Shown: positions 16,501-24,784 of the stretch, in pieces
Numbering within the stretch: the first letter of the stretch is position 1
Layout of the letters: the number at the start of each line of letters is the position of its first letter
The notes under the pieces: model-generated
Database searches by the model: none
What the model was told of the DNA's origin: nothing
The model's input: only the letters and a program-made list of their open reading frames with translations
Position numbers and translations under genes: made by a program
Assembly: GCF_000423025.1 (NCBI RefSeq)
Contig: NZ_AUHE01000012.1
Span: forward strand, 62,001 to 126,000
Reading direction: 5' to 3'
Length of the DNA: 64,000 bases
DNA from: Gordonia shandongensis DSM 45094
GTDB taxonomy: Bacteria; Actinomycetota; Actinomycetes; Mycobacteriales; Mycobacteriaceae

Positions 16501-16559
16501 CTTCTGCACCACACGGCGTCTTCTGCACCACACGGGGTTCTTCTGCACCACACGGGCCG
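16501..16559. repeat. 19-20-bp tandem repeat, 3 copies, after ramB
   Basis: CTTCTGCACCACACGG starts three adjacent units at 16501, 16520 and 16540, ending just before the next gene. The spacer 16465-16581 has no gene. Confidence 0.9.
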
Positions 16560-16581
16560 CCGGGTGCACTACGTTGACGTC

Positions 16582-17130
16582 ATGGACACTCCGCACCCGA
16601 CCGAGCCCCGCGTGCAGCCGGGCACCTTCGGCGACCTGGGTCCGGTCAACTGGCTGGTGGTGCAGGCACTGTCGGCCGCGTCGGGCACCAGGAACGCGCA
16701 CATCTTCGCGACACTCGGTCGATCCAAGGGGCTGTTCCGCGGATGGCTGCACTTCTCGTCGCGGATGATGCCGTTCGGCGAGCTGTCGCGCCGGGAGACC
16801 GAGATGATCATCATCCGGGTCGCGCACCGGCGAGACTGCGACTACGAACTCGACCACCACCGGCGCCTCGGCGCCCGTGCCGGGATCGACGAGGAGATGT
16901 TCGCGCGGATCCTCGACGGCCCGGACGCCGCGTGGGGCGACCGGGAGCGAACGCTCCTGCTGGCCGCCGACGAGCTGATCGATCGGCACGATCTGTCCGA
17001 CGAGGTCTGGAGCGCGTTGCGTCGACATCTGAGCGAGCGCAAGGCCGTCGCGTTCACCCTCCTGGTCGGCCAGTACGACATGCTGGCCACCACCATCACG
17101 GCGCTGCGGATCCAGCGCGACGACTTCTGA
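16582..17130 (+). CDS. carboxymuconolactone decarboxylase family protein (Rv0464c-like)
   Basis: A 182-residue all-helical protein of the AhpD/carboxymuconolactone-decarboxylase fold, at the place of Rv0464c. The helix RRETEMIIIRVAHRRDCDYELDHH contains the family pattern in which the usual C-x-x-C is reduced to a single Cys followed by E-x-x-x-H; only one redox Cys is therefore present (DCDYELDHH). That argues against AhpD-type disulfide reductase activity. The ATG at 16582 is used; a GTG 18 bases upstream is possible. Confidence 0.8.
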   Translation: MDTPHPTEPRVQPGTFGDLGPVNWLVVQALSAASGTRNAHIFATLGRSKGLFRGWLHFSSRMMPFGELSRRETEMIIIRVAHRRDCDYELDHHRRLGARAGIDEEMFARILDGPDAAWGDRERTLLLAADELIDRHDLSDEVWSALRRHLSERKAVAFTLLVGQYDMLATTITALRIQRDDF

Positions 17131-17140
17131 CCGGGGGCAC

Positions 17141-17797
17141 GTGGTCGTGGCCACCATCGCGCAGCGCCTGATGGGCAACCCCGTCTTCTCGCAGGTCTAC
17201 GAGCGGGCCTGGCGCCCGTTGTTCACGCGCGGTTTCAGTCTCGGCGGGACGCAGACGGTCGACTACGACCGGGCGTTGCGCTCCTATCTGGCGCGCGACG
17301 GGGACCGCTTCGTCCTCGACGTGGCGTGCGGTCCCGGGAACTACAGTGACGACGCCGCTCGGGGACTGCGCGGCGATGGACGGTACATCGGCGTCGACTT
17401 CTCGTCGGCGATGCTTGCCCAGGCACGTCGGGACCATCGCGGCGACCGGATCTCCTATGTGCGCGGCGACGCGCACGCGCTGCCGTTCGCAGACGATTCG
17501 TTCCACACCGTCCTGTGTCTGGCCGCGCTGTATCTCATCCCCGATCCGCTGCCCGTCCTCGACGAGATGGCGCGCGTGACGGCGCCGGGCGGCGAGGTGA
17601 TCGTGTTCACCACCGTCCGTGCGTCGATCGCGGCCGTGCCCGGGGCCGATCTGCTCGCCGGCGTCTCGGGCCTGCGGGTCTTCGGTCGGCGCGAGATCCT
17701 CGATCGGCTCGACGCCGCGGGGATGACGCACGTGGAGCAGACGGTCACCGGGATCGGCCAGTACGTTCATGCCCGCAAGCCGGATTCACGTCCGTAA
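17141..17797 (+). CDS. class I SAM-dependent methyltransferase
   Basis: A 218-residue methyltransferase with motif I LDVACGPGN (residues 59-67), motif II YIGVDFSSAML and the post-motif DAHALPFADDSFHTVLC of the UbiE/Methyltransf_11 group. The N-terminal FSQVYERAWRPLFTRGFS segment is typical of actinobacterial relatives acting on small lipophilic substrates, but the substrate is unknown. The GTG start follows a GGGGG ribosome-binding site and lies 10 bases after the CMD gene, so the two are probably cotranscribed. Confidence 0.85.
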   Translation: MVVATIAQRLMGNPVFSQVYERAWRPLFTRGFSLGGTQTVDYDRALRSYLARDGDRFVLDVACGPGNYSDDAARGLRGDGRYIGVDFSSAMLAQARRDHRGDRISYVRGDAHALPFADDSFHTVLCLAALYLIPDPLPVLDEMARVTAPGGEVIVFTTVRASIAAVPGADLLAGVSGLRVFGRREILDRLDAAGMTHVEQTVTGIGQYVHARKPDSRP

Positions 17798-17814
17798 GGC
17801 CCTGGCCTAACATC

Positions 17815-17833
17815 CGAAGGCAGGCTAGCCTAA
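17815..17833. promoter_or_regulatory. possible DtxR/IdeR-type iron box
   Basis: The stretch ending AGGCTAGCCTAA matches the 19-bp iron-box consensus TTAGGTTAGGCTAACCTAA at 13 positions, with the right half almost complete (11 of the last 13) and a GGCTAGCC palindromic core. It lies 42 bases upstream of the methyltransferase-cupin-HTH operon. The left half is poor, so this is tentative. Confidence 0.35.
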
Positions 17834-17874
17834 TTAACGGAGATCGACTCCGTTCTTTGGCTCCAGGAGGCATC

Positions 17875-18684
17875 ATGGCCGATTCCGCCGTTTCCCACGG
17901 CTCCCTCCCCCTCGCCGGACGCAGGGACGACGACATGCCCGGACACTGGCTGCTCGCGCGAATGGGCAAACGCGTGCTGCGCCCCGGCGGCCTCGAGCTG
18001 ACCGAGAACCTCCTGCGCGACGCCGATCTGCACGACGCGGACGTCGTCGAGTTGGCGCCCGGGCTCGGCAAGACCGCCCGTGCGATCCTGGATCACCGGC
18101 CGCGCAGCTACATCGGTGTCGAGGCCGACGAACAGGCCGTGGACCTCACCCGCCAGGCGATCGCCGAGGCCGGCAGCGTCCGACATGCCGACGCCGACAG
18201 CACCGGCCTTCACGACGCCAGCGCCGACGCCGTCGTCGGCGAGGCCATGCTCACCATGCAGACCGACCGCGGGAAGTCCGAGATCATCGACGAGGCGTTC
18301 CGCGTGCTGCGACCCGGCGGCCGCTACGCGATCCACGAGCTCTCCCTGCACCCGGACACGCTCTCGGACGAGCAGAAGACCGAGATCCGCCACGCCCTGG
18401 CCCGATCGATCAAGGTCAACGCCCGCCCGCTGACCGAGACCGAGTGGCGCGCCCTCCTGGAGAAGTCCGGGTTCGAGGTCGAGCGCGTCCGCTTCGCCCC
18501 GATGGCGCTGTTGGAAGTGAAGCGCAACATCGCCGACGAGGGCGTCCTCGGGACCCTGCGGATCACACTGAACATCCTGAGGAACCGGGCGGCCCGTGCG
18601 CGGATCCTCCAGATGCGCCGCGTGTTCACCACCTACCGCGACGAGATCGCCGCCATCGAACTGATTGCGAGGAAGCCCGCATGA
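17875..18684 (+). CDS. class I SAM-dependent methyltransferase
   Basis: A 269-residue methyltransferase with SAM motif I VVELAPGLGKTARAIL (about residues 57-72), the YIGVEADEQAV strand and the RVLRPGGRYAIHEL region. Start ATG follows a perfect AGGAGG. It is the first gene of a three-gene operon in which each stop overlaps the next start (ATGA): methyltransferase, cupin, HTH regulator. The substrate is unknown. A C-terminal basic helix (ILRNRAARARILQMRRVF) may bind membrane or nucleic acid. An iron-box-like sequence is upstream. Confidence 0.85.
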   Translation: MADSAVSHGSLPLAGRRDDDMPGHWLLARMGKRVLRPGGLELTENLLRDADLHDADVVELAPGLGKTARAILDHRPRSYIGVEADEQAVDLTRQAIAEAGSVRHADADSTGLHDASADAVVGEAMLTMQTDRGKSEIIDEAFRVLRPGGRYAIHELSLHPDTLSDEQKTEIRHALARSIKVNARPLTETEWRALLEKSGFEVERVRFAPMALLEVKRNIADEGVLGTLRITLNILRNRAARARILQMRRVFTTYRDEIAAIELIARKPA

Positions 18685-19034
18685 GCACACCGTCCACCGC
18701 TCCGGACGACACCACCCACACCTTCATCACCGGCCTCGACCTGCCCGCCATCGGCTGGGACGGGCCGAAACCACAGGTCAAGCGGTTACATCGGAGCGAT
18801 TCGGAGACCATCGTCAGGATTGCGTTCGCCGAGGGCCAGGTGATGCCCGAGCACATGGCGGCCCACCCGATCGTGGTCCTCGGCCAGACCGGCGAGATCG
18901 ACTTCGAGGTCGGCGGCGAGACGTTCCGGCTCGAGCCGGGCAGCGCGATCCGCGTCGCGGCGCGCGTCCCGCACACCCTCACCGCGGCGACGGCGGGAAC
19001 GGTGACGCTGATCGTCGTCCACGGGCGGGCATGA
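18681..19034 (+). CDS. small cupin-domain protein
   Basis: A 117-residue single-domain cupin. The beta-barrel core is visible from VMPEHMAAHPIVVLGQTGEIDFEVGGE to the second motif PGSAIRVAARVPHTLTA. Potential metal ligands are the two His in EHMAAH, the Glu in GEID, and His in VPHTL. Possible roles are a small-molecule sensor, an isomerase or a dioxygenase. It overlaps both neighbours by four bases, so it belongs to the methyltransferase-cupin-HTH operon. Confidence 0.85.
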   Translation: MSTPSTAPDDTTHTFITGLDLPAIGWDGPKPQVKRLHRSDSETIVRIAFAEGQVMPEHMAAHPIVVLGQTGEIDFEVGGETFRLEPGSAIRVAARVPHTLTAATAGTVTLIVVHGRA

Positions 19035-19684
19035 CCGTCCGACCCCGCGACCGGGTGCGGGAACTGCTGGCGCAGCACCCCGACGGACTCGATGCGCACG
19101 ACGTCGCCGGGACGCTCGGCGTCCACGTGACGACGGCCCGGTTCCACCTCAACAATCTGGTGGGTGAGGGCGCGGCCGTCACCGAGTCGTCTGCGCCGGA
19201 CGGCGTGGGACGTCCGCGGGTGATCTATCGGGTGATGCCCTCACCTCCGAGCGATGAGCTCCTGCGTCTCCTGCTGGCCGAACTCGGCACCGACGAGACC
19301 GTCAGGGAGGCCGCCGGAGCCCGGGCCGGCCGACTGTGGGCACGCGCCCACCTGCCGCCCCGATCGGTTCCGCCGCCGGACGTCCCCGACGCCGTGGTGA
19401 GTGTGGAGACCATCCTCACGCGACTCGGTTTCCGCATCACCGCGGTGACATCCGCATTCGGCGACCACACGATCACCGTGTGCTCGTGCCCGCTGCGCGC
19501 GTTCGCCGCCTCGAACCCGGCGGTCGTGCGCGGGGTCCTCCGGGGTGCGGTGGAGCAGGCGCTGACCAGTTCCTCCGCCGCCCTGGCCGACGCCTACCGG
19601 GTGCACGCGAAGCCCGACGCCGACGGCGACTGCGAGCTTCAGCTCACCCTGACCGCCGTCGGAGCGCCGCGACTCACAAATTGA
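19031..19684 (+). CDS. HTH transcriptional regulator with C-terminal Cys cluster
   Basis: A 217-residue regulator. The N-terminal winged helix (residues 5-68) has the recognition region [15 protein letters not shown] followed by the [10 protein letters not shown] wing of the ArsR/DeoR-like group related to SufR. The C-terminal half has Cys151, Cys153 and Cys201 with His146 nearby ([10 protein letters not shown], then DGDCEL). Related regulators carry a Cys-Pro motif, a central Cys/His pair and a final Cys that hold an iron-sulfur cluster or metal; here the central pair is missing (VVRGVLRG), and an extra Cys151 precedes CP. It ends overlapping convergent lpd by 11 bases. Confidence 0.8.
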   Translation: MTVRPRDRVRELLAQHPDGLDAHDVAGTLGVHVTTARFHLNNLVGEGAAVTESSAPDGVGRPRVIYRVMPSPPSDELLRLLLAELGTDETVREAAGARAGRLWARAHLPPRSVPPPDVPDAVVSVETILTRLGFRITAVTSAFGDHTITVCSCPLRAFAASNPAVVRGVLRGAVEQALTSSSAALADAYRVHAKPDADGDCELQLTLTAVGAPRLTN

Positions 19685-21059
19685 TCATGTGGCCGAGCGC
19701 GCCGTGGAAGGTCTCCTGCATCGCCTCGCTCATCGTCGGATGCGTGTGGACGTTTCTGGCCAGTTCGCGCGCCGTCAGATCCCACTTCTGCGCCAACGTC
19801 AGCTCGGGCAGCATCTCGGAGACGTTGTCGCCCACCAGATGCCCGCCGAGGAGTTCCTCGGACTGCGCATCGGTGATCAGCTTGACGAAACCGGCCGGGG
19901 CGCCCAGGCCCTGCGCCTTGCCGTTGGCCGTGAAGGGGAACTTCGTGACCGTGATCTCGTAGCCCTCGTCGGCCGCCTGCTGCTCGGTGAGACCGAAGGA
20001 GGCGACCTGCGGCTGGCAGAACGTGGCGCGCGGCATCATCCGGTAGTCGCCGAGCGTCATCGTCTCGGCACCGGCCATGGTCTCGGCGGCCACCACGCCC
20101 TGCGCCTCGGCGACGTGCGCCAGCTGCAGTTTGGCGGTGACGTCGCCGATCGCGTAGATGCTCGGGACATTGGTCCGCATGCGGTCGTCGACGGCGATGG
20201 CACCGCGGTCGGTCAACTCGACTCCGGTGTTCTCCAGCCCGAAGCCCTCCACGCGCGGCGCGAAGCCCACCGACATGAGCACCTTGTCGACGGTCAGGCT
20301 GCCGTCCTCACCCTTGGCGTCCTTGTAGGTGACGGTGACGTCGTCGCCGTTGTCGTCGACGCTCTGCACACCGGTGCCGGTGAGGATGGTGACCCCGAGC
20401 TTCTTGTAGGCCTTCGCGATCTCCTTGGAGACGTCGGCGTCCTCGTTCGGCAGCACTCGCGGCATGAACTCGATGATGGTGACGTCCACCCCGTAGTTGG
20501 CCAGAACGTACCCGAACTCCATGCCGATGGCGCCTGCGCCGACGATGACGATCGACTTCGGGAGCTCACGGGTGAGGATCTGCGTCTCGTAGGTGACGAC
20601 GTTGTCGCTCAACTCCACGCCCGGCAGCAGCTTGACCGTGGATCCGGTGTCGATGATGACGTTGTCGTACGTGATCTCGCGGTCGCCGACGACGATGGTC
20701 TTCGCATCGCGGAACACGCCGTATCCGTCGATCTCGGTGATGCCGTTCTTCTTCATGAGGAAGTGAACGCCCTTGACGATCCCGTCGGAGACCTTCCGGC
20801 TCCGGTCGAATGCGGCACCGAAGTCGAAGCTCACCTCACCGCTGATGCCGAAGGTCTTCGCCTCGTGATTGAAGACGTGGGCGAGCTCGGCGTTGCGCAG
20901 CAACGCCTTCGACGGGATGCATCCGACGTTGAGACACACACCGCCCCACCACTTCTCTTCGATGACGGCGGTCTTCATGCCCAGCTGGGCGGACCGGATC
21001 GCGGCCACGTACCCGCCGGGACCGGCTCCCAGGACAACTGTTTGAAAATGTTCAGCCAC
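19674..21059 (-). CDS. lpdC: dihydrolipoyl dehydrogenase
   Basis: A 461-residue FAD-dependent dihydrolipoamide dehydrogenase, the E3 subunit of pyruvate, 2-oxoglutarate and branched-chain 2-oxoacid dehydrogenases; in M. tuberculosis the ortholog (Rv0462) also serves a peroxidase complex. FAD motif [10 protein letters not shown] (11-20), redox-active Cys42 and Cys47 in [14 protein letters not shown] motif [12 protein letters not shown], and the C-terminal catalytic HTHPTMSE (His440, Glu445) are all present. GTG at 21059 is chosen as it starts the conserved fold ([12 protein letters not shown]). A 19-bp palindrome lies 55 bases upstream, shared with a divergent TetR gene. Confidence 0.96.
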   Translation of the reverse strand: MAEHFQTVVLGAGPGGYVAAIRSAQLGMKTAVIEEKWWGGVCLNVGCIPSKALLRNAELAHVFNHEAKTFGISGEVSFDFGAAFDRSRKVSDGIVKGVHFLMKKNGITEIDGYGVFRDAKTIVVGDREITYDNVIIDTGSTVKLLPGVELSDNVVTYETQILTRELPKSIVIVGAGAIGMEFGYVLANYGVDVTIIEFMPRVLPNEDADVSKEIAKAYKKLGVTILTGTGVQSVDDNGDDVTVTYKDAKGEDGSLTVDKVLMSVGFAPRVEGFGLENTGVELTDRGAIAVDDRMRTNVPSIYAIGDVTAKLQLAHVAEAQGVVAAETMAGAETMTLGDYRMMPRATFCQPQVASFGLTEQQAADEGYEITVTKFPFTANGKAQGLGAPAGFVKLITDAQSEELLGGHLVGDNVSEMLPELTLAQKWDLTARELARNVHTHPTMSEAMQETFHGALGHMINL

Positions 21060-21113
21060 GCGCTCCAGCCTACTTCTCCGCCGGAAGCGTCGCAGGCGTC
21101 CGGTCCGCTCCGA

Positions 21114-21132
21114 ATTCAATCACTGATTGAAT
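21114..21132. promoter_or_regulatory. TetR-type operator palindrome
   Basis: ATTCAATCACTGATTGAAT is a perfect 9-1-9 inverted repeat between the divergent lpd and TetR genes. Its AT-rich sequence stands out from the GC-rich background. It lies 30 bases upstream of the TetR start and 54 bases upstream of the lpd start. Confidence 0.8.
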
Positions 21133-21162
21133 CGGCGATGGGTTCCGTGTTCGAATGGGTCG

Positions 21163-21741
21163 GTGAGCACCGACACCCGCGACGCCCTCCTCGACGCGGC
21201 GGCCGAACTGCTGACCTCGGCACCGTACGACGAGGTCTCCGTGCGGGCCGTCCGCGCGGCCGCCGGCGCCAACCCGGCCGCCGTCCACTACCACTTCGGT
21301 TCGAAGGAGAAACTGGTCGCCGCGCTGCTCGAGGACCGATTCGCGGCCACCTGGACCGCGTCGTTGGACGGGCTCGCCGCAACGCCGACCGGGGTCGCCG
21401 AGATCGTCGACGCGATCCTCGACCCGATCGTGGCCCTGCAGGCCGACGCCTCGTCGGCCCCCGGACTGCGACTGCTCGCCCAGTTCGCCGCGGCCCATCC
21501 GGCGACCGCCTGGACCCGGCCGTGGTTCCGATTCGACAACTGGGTGGATCTGCTGACCGCGACGGTCCCCGGACTCGACCCGGCCACCGCCCGCCGACGC
21601 TGGCGCTTCGCATTCACCGTCCTCATCGCCGAACTCGCCGCACCCCGCCCGGTGTCGGCCGCAGCCATCGCGGCCCTGCGCGAGTTCCTCACCGCGGGCC
21701 TGGCCGGACCCGCCGCACCGAACGGGAGCCCGACCCCATGA
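21163..21741 (+). CDS. TetR family transcriptional regulator
   Basis: A 192-residue regulator with an N-terminal TetR helix-turn-helix at about residues 5-50 (RDALLDAAAELLT, then AVRAAAGANPAAVHYHFGSK). GTG at 21163 begins the conserved domain; an in-frame TTG at 21127 lies inside the operator and is rejected. A perfect palindrome sits 30 bases upstream. The stop overlaps the start of the flavin oxidoreductase gene (ATGA), so it probably represses its own operon and perhaps lpd. Confidence 0.88.
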   Translation: MSTDTRDALLDAAAELLTSAPYDEVSVRAVRAAAGANPAAVHYHFGSKEKLVAALLEDRFAATWTASLDGLAATPTGVAEIVDAILDPIVALQADASSAPGLRLLAQFAAAHPATAWTRPWFRFDNWVDLLTATVPGLDPATARRRWRFAFTVLIAELAAPRPVSAAAIAALREFLTAGLAGPAAPNGSPTP

Positions 21742-23006
21742 CACCCCCGCCGCCGACCACCCCGCCGACCTCCCCGCCGATCGACCCCTTCGCGCCGGCC
21801 CGCCTGGGACCGCTGACGCTGCGCAACCGGATCATCAAATGCGCCACGTTCGAGGGCGCCACCCCCGAAGCGCTCGTCACCGACGACCTCGTCGACTTCC
21901 ACCGCGAGGTCGCCGCCGGCGGTGCGGCGATCTCCACCGTCGCCTACTGCGCGGTGTCGCCCGGCGGTCGCACCGACCGCCACCAGATCTGGCTGCGCCC
22001 CGAGGCCGGTGACGGGCTGATCCGACTCACCGGGGCGATTCACGACGAGGGGGCGCTCGCCGCCGCCCAGCTCGGACACGCCGGCCCGGTCGCCAACGCA
22101 CCGTCGAACCGCGCACCCGCGATCGGCCCGGGCGCAATCCCCGCCCCGATGGGCATGGGACTGACCGACCGGCTCGACACCGACGACATCCCCGCCCTCG
22201 TCCGGCAGTTCGCGGACGGCGCCCGGCTCGCGGTCGACTCCGGTTTCGACGCCATCGAGGTGCACTGCGGCCACAACTACCTGCTCAGCTCCTTCCTCTC
22301 ACCGCTGCTCAACCATCGCCGCGACCGATACGGCGGCGGGGTCGACGGCCGCTCCCGCCTGGCTCGCGAAGTCCTCGAAGCGGTCCGCGGCGCGGTCGGC
22401 GACGACGTCGCGGTGTGGGCGAAACTCAGCATGTTCGACGGCGTCGGCACCCCCGGCCGCGGCCGCGGACACCGACGGTGGAGCGGATTCAACGTCGACG
22501 ACGCCTGCGCGACCGCGCAGCTCTTCGAGAGCGACGGCTTCATCGACGCGCTGGAACCGACGGCCGGAAGCTCGTTGCTCAATCCGATGTATCTGTTCCA
22601 CGGGACCCCGCCGCGCGCCGAGTTCGCCGCCGCGTTCTCCGGCGTCATGCGCACGGGACTGCGGCTGGCCGGGCCGGTGTTCCTCAAGCACTACCCGTAC
22701 ACGGACGCCTACCTCCTCCCCCTGGCCCGCGAACTGCGGTCGGCGGTCGACCTTCCGCTGATCCTCCTCGGCGGGATCACCGACCGCGAGTCGATCCAGA
22801 CGGCGTTGGACGAGGGGTTCGACTTCGTCGCGATGGGCCGCGCACTCCTGCGCGAACCCGATCTCCCCGCGCGCCTGCACGCCGATCCCGCGACGCGGTC
22901 GCGGTGCGTCCACTGCAATCTCTGCATGCCGACGATCTACTCGCGCACCCGCTGCCCGATTCGGACCGGCGAGGTCCCCGACCCCCTCGCGTCGCCGTCG
23001 GACTGA
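21738..23006 (+). CDS. NADH:flavin oxidoreductase (OYE family)
   Basis: A 422-residue old-yellow-enzyme-like TIM barrel using FMN. Recognisable parts are FAPARLGPLTLRNRIIKCAT at the start, the AAAQLGHAGPVA strand, the substrate-binding EVHCGHNYLLSSFLSPLLN (HCGH in place of the usual HGAH), and GGITDRESIQTALDEGFDFVAMGRALLREPDLP near the end. After the barrel comes a Cys cluster, C-x2-C-x2-C-x9-C (CVHCNLCMPTIYSRTRC), reminiscent of the 4Fe-4S site of 2,4-dienoyl-CoA reductases, but the FAD/NADPH domain of that group is absent. Translationally coupled to the TetR gene. Confidence 0.85.
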   Translation: MTPPPPTTPPTSPPIDPFAPARLGPLTLRNRIIKCATFEGATPEALVTDDLVDFHREVAAGGAAISTVAYCAVSPGGRTDRHQIWLRPEAGDGLIRLTGAIHDEGALAAAQLGHAGPVANAPSNRAPAIGPGAIPAPMGMGLTDRLDTDDIPALVRQFADGARLAVDSGFDAIEVHCGHNYLLSSFLSPLLNHRRDRYGGGVDGRSRLAREVLEAVRGAVGDDVAVWAKLSMFDGVGTPGRGRGHRRWSGFNVDDACATAQLFESDGFIDALEPTAGSSLLNPMYLFHGTPPRAEFAAAFSGVMRTGLRLAGPVFLKHYPYTDAYLLPLARELRSAVDLPLILLGGITDRESIQTALDEGFDFVAMGRALLREPDLPARLHADPATRSRCVHCNLCMPTIYSRTRCPIRTGEVPDPLASPSD

Positions 23007-23319
23007 CCCGACCGCTCCTCGCACATCCGTTCGACACGAACGTCCGATATCCCGTCGGGCGAGCACGGCCGATCCCGTGACCTGCGATGATGTCGGCGCC
23101 GCGACGCCGGCGGAGGCCCGATTAGCTCGCATCGCACACATGAACGTGATAGGCAGGATGAATCCGCATCGGAGGACGGCCCTCCGAGGAGTCGATGAGC
23201 CGACAGGGCTTTGGGGGAAGTGATAGTCGCGAGTGCAGCACTGCGCTCACCGTTCAGATCACCATCACACGACCCGAGAATTCGACCCGAGAATTCGACC
23301 ATCGACATCCGGAGGTCTG
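23007..23319. other. 313-base spacer with a 13-bp direct repeat
   Basis: No convincing gene lies between the flavin oxidoreductase and the transporter. The most notable element is GACCCGAGAATTC, repeated perfectly at 23271-23283 and 23284-23296, 24 bases upstream of the transporter start. The spacer is long enough for the transporter promoter and leader. Confidence 0.6.
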
Positions 23320-24678
23320 ATGACTGACACCGGCTCCACCGCCACCGAGGCCGTTCCCACTCCCGTCATTCGGAAGGCGATCGCCGCGTCCGCGATCGGC
23401 AACGCCACCGAGTGGTACGACTACGGCGTCTACGCCGCCACGGTCTCGTATCTGACGCACGCATTCTTCCCCGGCGAACTGGGGACCATCGGCACCATGC
23501 TCGGCTTCGCCGTCTCCTTCGTGCTGCGCCCCCTCGGCGGGTTCATCTGGGGACCGATCGGCGACCGACTCGGCCGCAAACACGTGCTGGCCCTGACGAT
23601 CCTCCTGATCTCACTGGCCACCGCGCTCATCGGCGTCCTTCCGACACACGCCGTCGCCGGCGTGTGGGCCCCCGTCCTGCTGATCGCGCTGCGCGTCGTC
23701 CAGGGCTTCTCCACCGGCGGCGAGTACGGCGGTGCGGCGACGTTCATGGCCGAGTACGCCCCCGCGAGCAAGCGCGGACGCTTCGGCAGTTTCCTCGAGT
23801 TCGGCACCATGGCCGGTTTCGCCTCGGGCACGGCGATCGTGCTGCTGCTCGACCTCGGGCTGTCCGACGACCAGATGCAGACGTGGGGCTGGCGCATCCC
23901 GTTCCTCATCGCGCTGCCGCTGGGTCTGGCCGGCCTCTACCTGCGGTCGCAGCTCGACGATCCGCCGATGTTCACCGACATCGAGGACGACATCCCCGAG
24001 AAGCAGAGCCTGCTCGGCCAACTCCGCGAGACGATCGTCGGATACTGGCGTCCGATCCTCATCATGTTCGGCATGGTGGTCGCGCTCAACGTCGCCAACT
24101 ACACGCTGCTGGCGTACCAGCCCGGCTACCTCAAGGAGACCATCGGCCTCGGCGAGACGGCGGGATCGGTCGTCGTCCTCATCGGGCAGGTCGTGATGAT
24201 GTGCCTGATCCCGCTGTTCGGCATGTGGTCGGACTCCACCGGACGCAAGCCGATGTGGGCCGTCTCCCTGGCGGGTCTGTTCATCTTCGCGGTGCCGATG
24301 TACTGGCTCATGGGCCAGGGCGTCGTATGGGCGATCATCGGCTTCGTGGTGCTCGGCGCGCTGTACATTCCGCAGCTCGCGACCATCTCGGCCACGTTCC
24401 CGGCGATGTTCCCCACCCAGGTCCGCTACGCGGGCTTCGCGATCGCGTACAACCTGTCGACTGCGGCCTTCGGCGGCACCGCGCCGCTGGTGAACGACGC
24501 CGTCGTGGGAGGTACGGGATGGAACCTGTTCCCCGCCGTCTACCTGATGATCGCCTGTGTCATCGGCGGCGCCGCCCTGCTGTTCCTCAAGGAGACGGCG
24601 GGCGTCTCGATCGCCGGCACGGAGATCCCCGGCGAGGACGTCGACGACGAGGAGTCCGACCCGGTCACCGCCTCGTAG
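23320..24678 (+). CDS. MFS transporter, metabolite:H+ symporter (ProP-like)
   Basis: A 452-residue inner-membrane transporter with 12 predicted helices. The signature GNATEWYDYGVYA near the N-terminus, RPLGGFIWGPIGDRLGRK between helices 2 and 3, and GGEYGGAATFMAEY identify the MHS family, which includes ProP (proline/betaine), KgtP (2-oxoglutarate) and dicarboxylate carriers. The substrate cannot be told from sequence. ATG at 23320 has a GGAGG ribosome-binding site. The acidic C-terminal tail ends in a short tandem repeat region that continues past the stop codon. Confidence 0.9.
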   Translation: MTDTGSTATEAVPTPVIRKAIAASAIGNATEWYDYGVYAATVSYLTHAFFPGELGTIGTMLGFAVSFVLRPLGGFIWGPIGDRLGRKHVLALTILLISLATALIGVLPTHAVAGVWAPVLLIALRVVQGFSTGGEYGGAATFMAEYAPASKRGRFGSFLEFGTMAGFASGTAIVLLLDLGLSDDQMQTWGWRIPFLIALPLGLAGLYLRSQLDDPPMFTDIEDDIPEKQSLLGQLRETIVGYWRPILIMFGMVVALNVANYTLLAYQPGYLKETIGLGETAGSVVVLIGQVVMMCLIPLFGMWSDSTGRKPMWAVSLAGLFIFAVPMYWLMGQGVVWAIIGFVVLGALYIPQLATISATFPAMFPTQVRYAGFAIAYNLSTAAFGGTAPLVNDAVVGGTGWNLFPAVYLMIACVIGGAALLFLKETAGVSIAGTEIPGEDVDDEESDPVTAS

Positions 24679-24721
24679 TACCCGGTCACTGCGTAGTTCC
24701 CGGTCACCGCGTAGTTCCCGG
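24661..24721. repeat. 18-bp tandem repeat at the transporter gene end
   Basis: CCGGTCAC(C/T)GCGTAGTTC occurs at 24682-24699 and 24700-24717, with a degenerate 21-base copy at 24661-24681 containing the stop codon. Each later copy again carries an in-frame-like TAG. Confidence 0.9.
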
Positions 24722-24784
24722 CCCCGACGTATCGCGTGAGCGGCGCGTCGGGGCCGTCCGCCCGTCGGTACGGTTGACACCGTG

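Noticed and set aside
19689-23006. Very long open frame (over 1000 codons) on the plus strand through the lpd region
   Set aside because: Its first two thirds are antisense to lpd and run out of frame through the TetR gene; only the last part (from 21738) is a real gene. GC-rich third positions keep opposite frames open.
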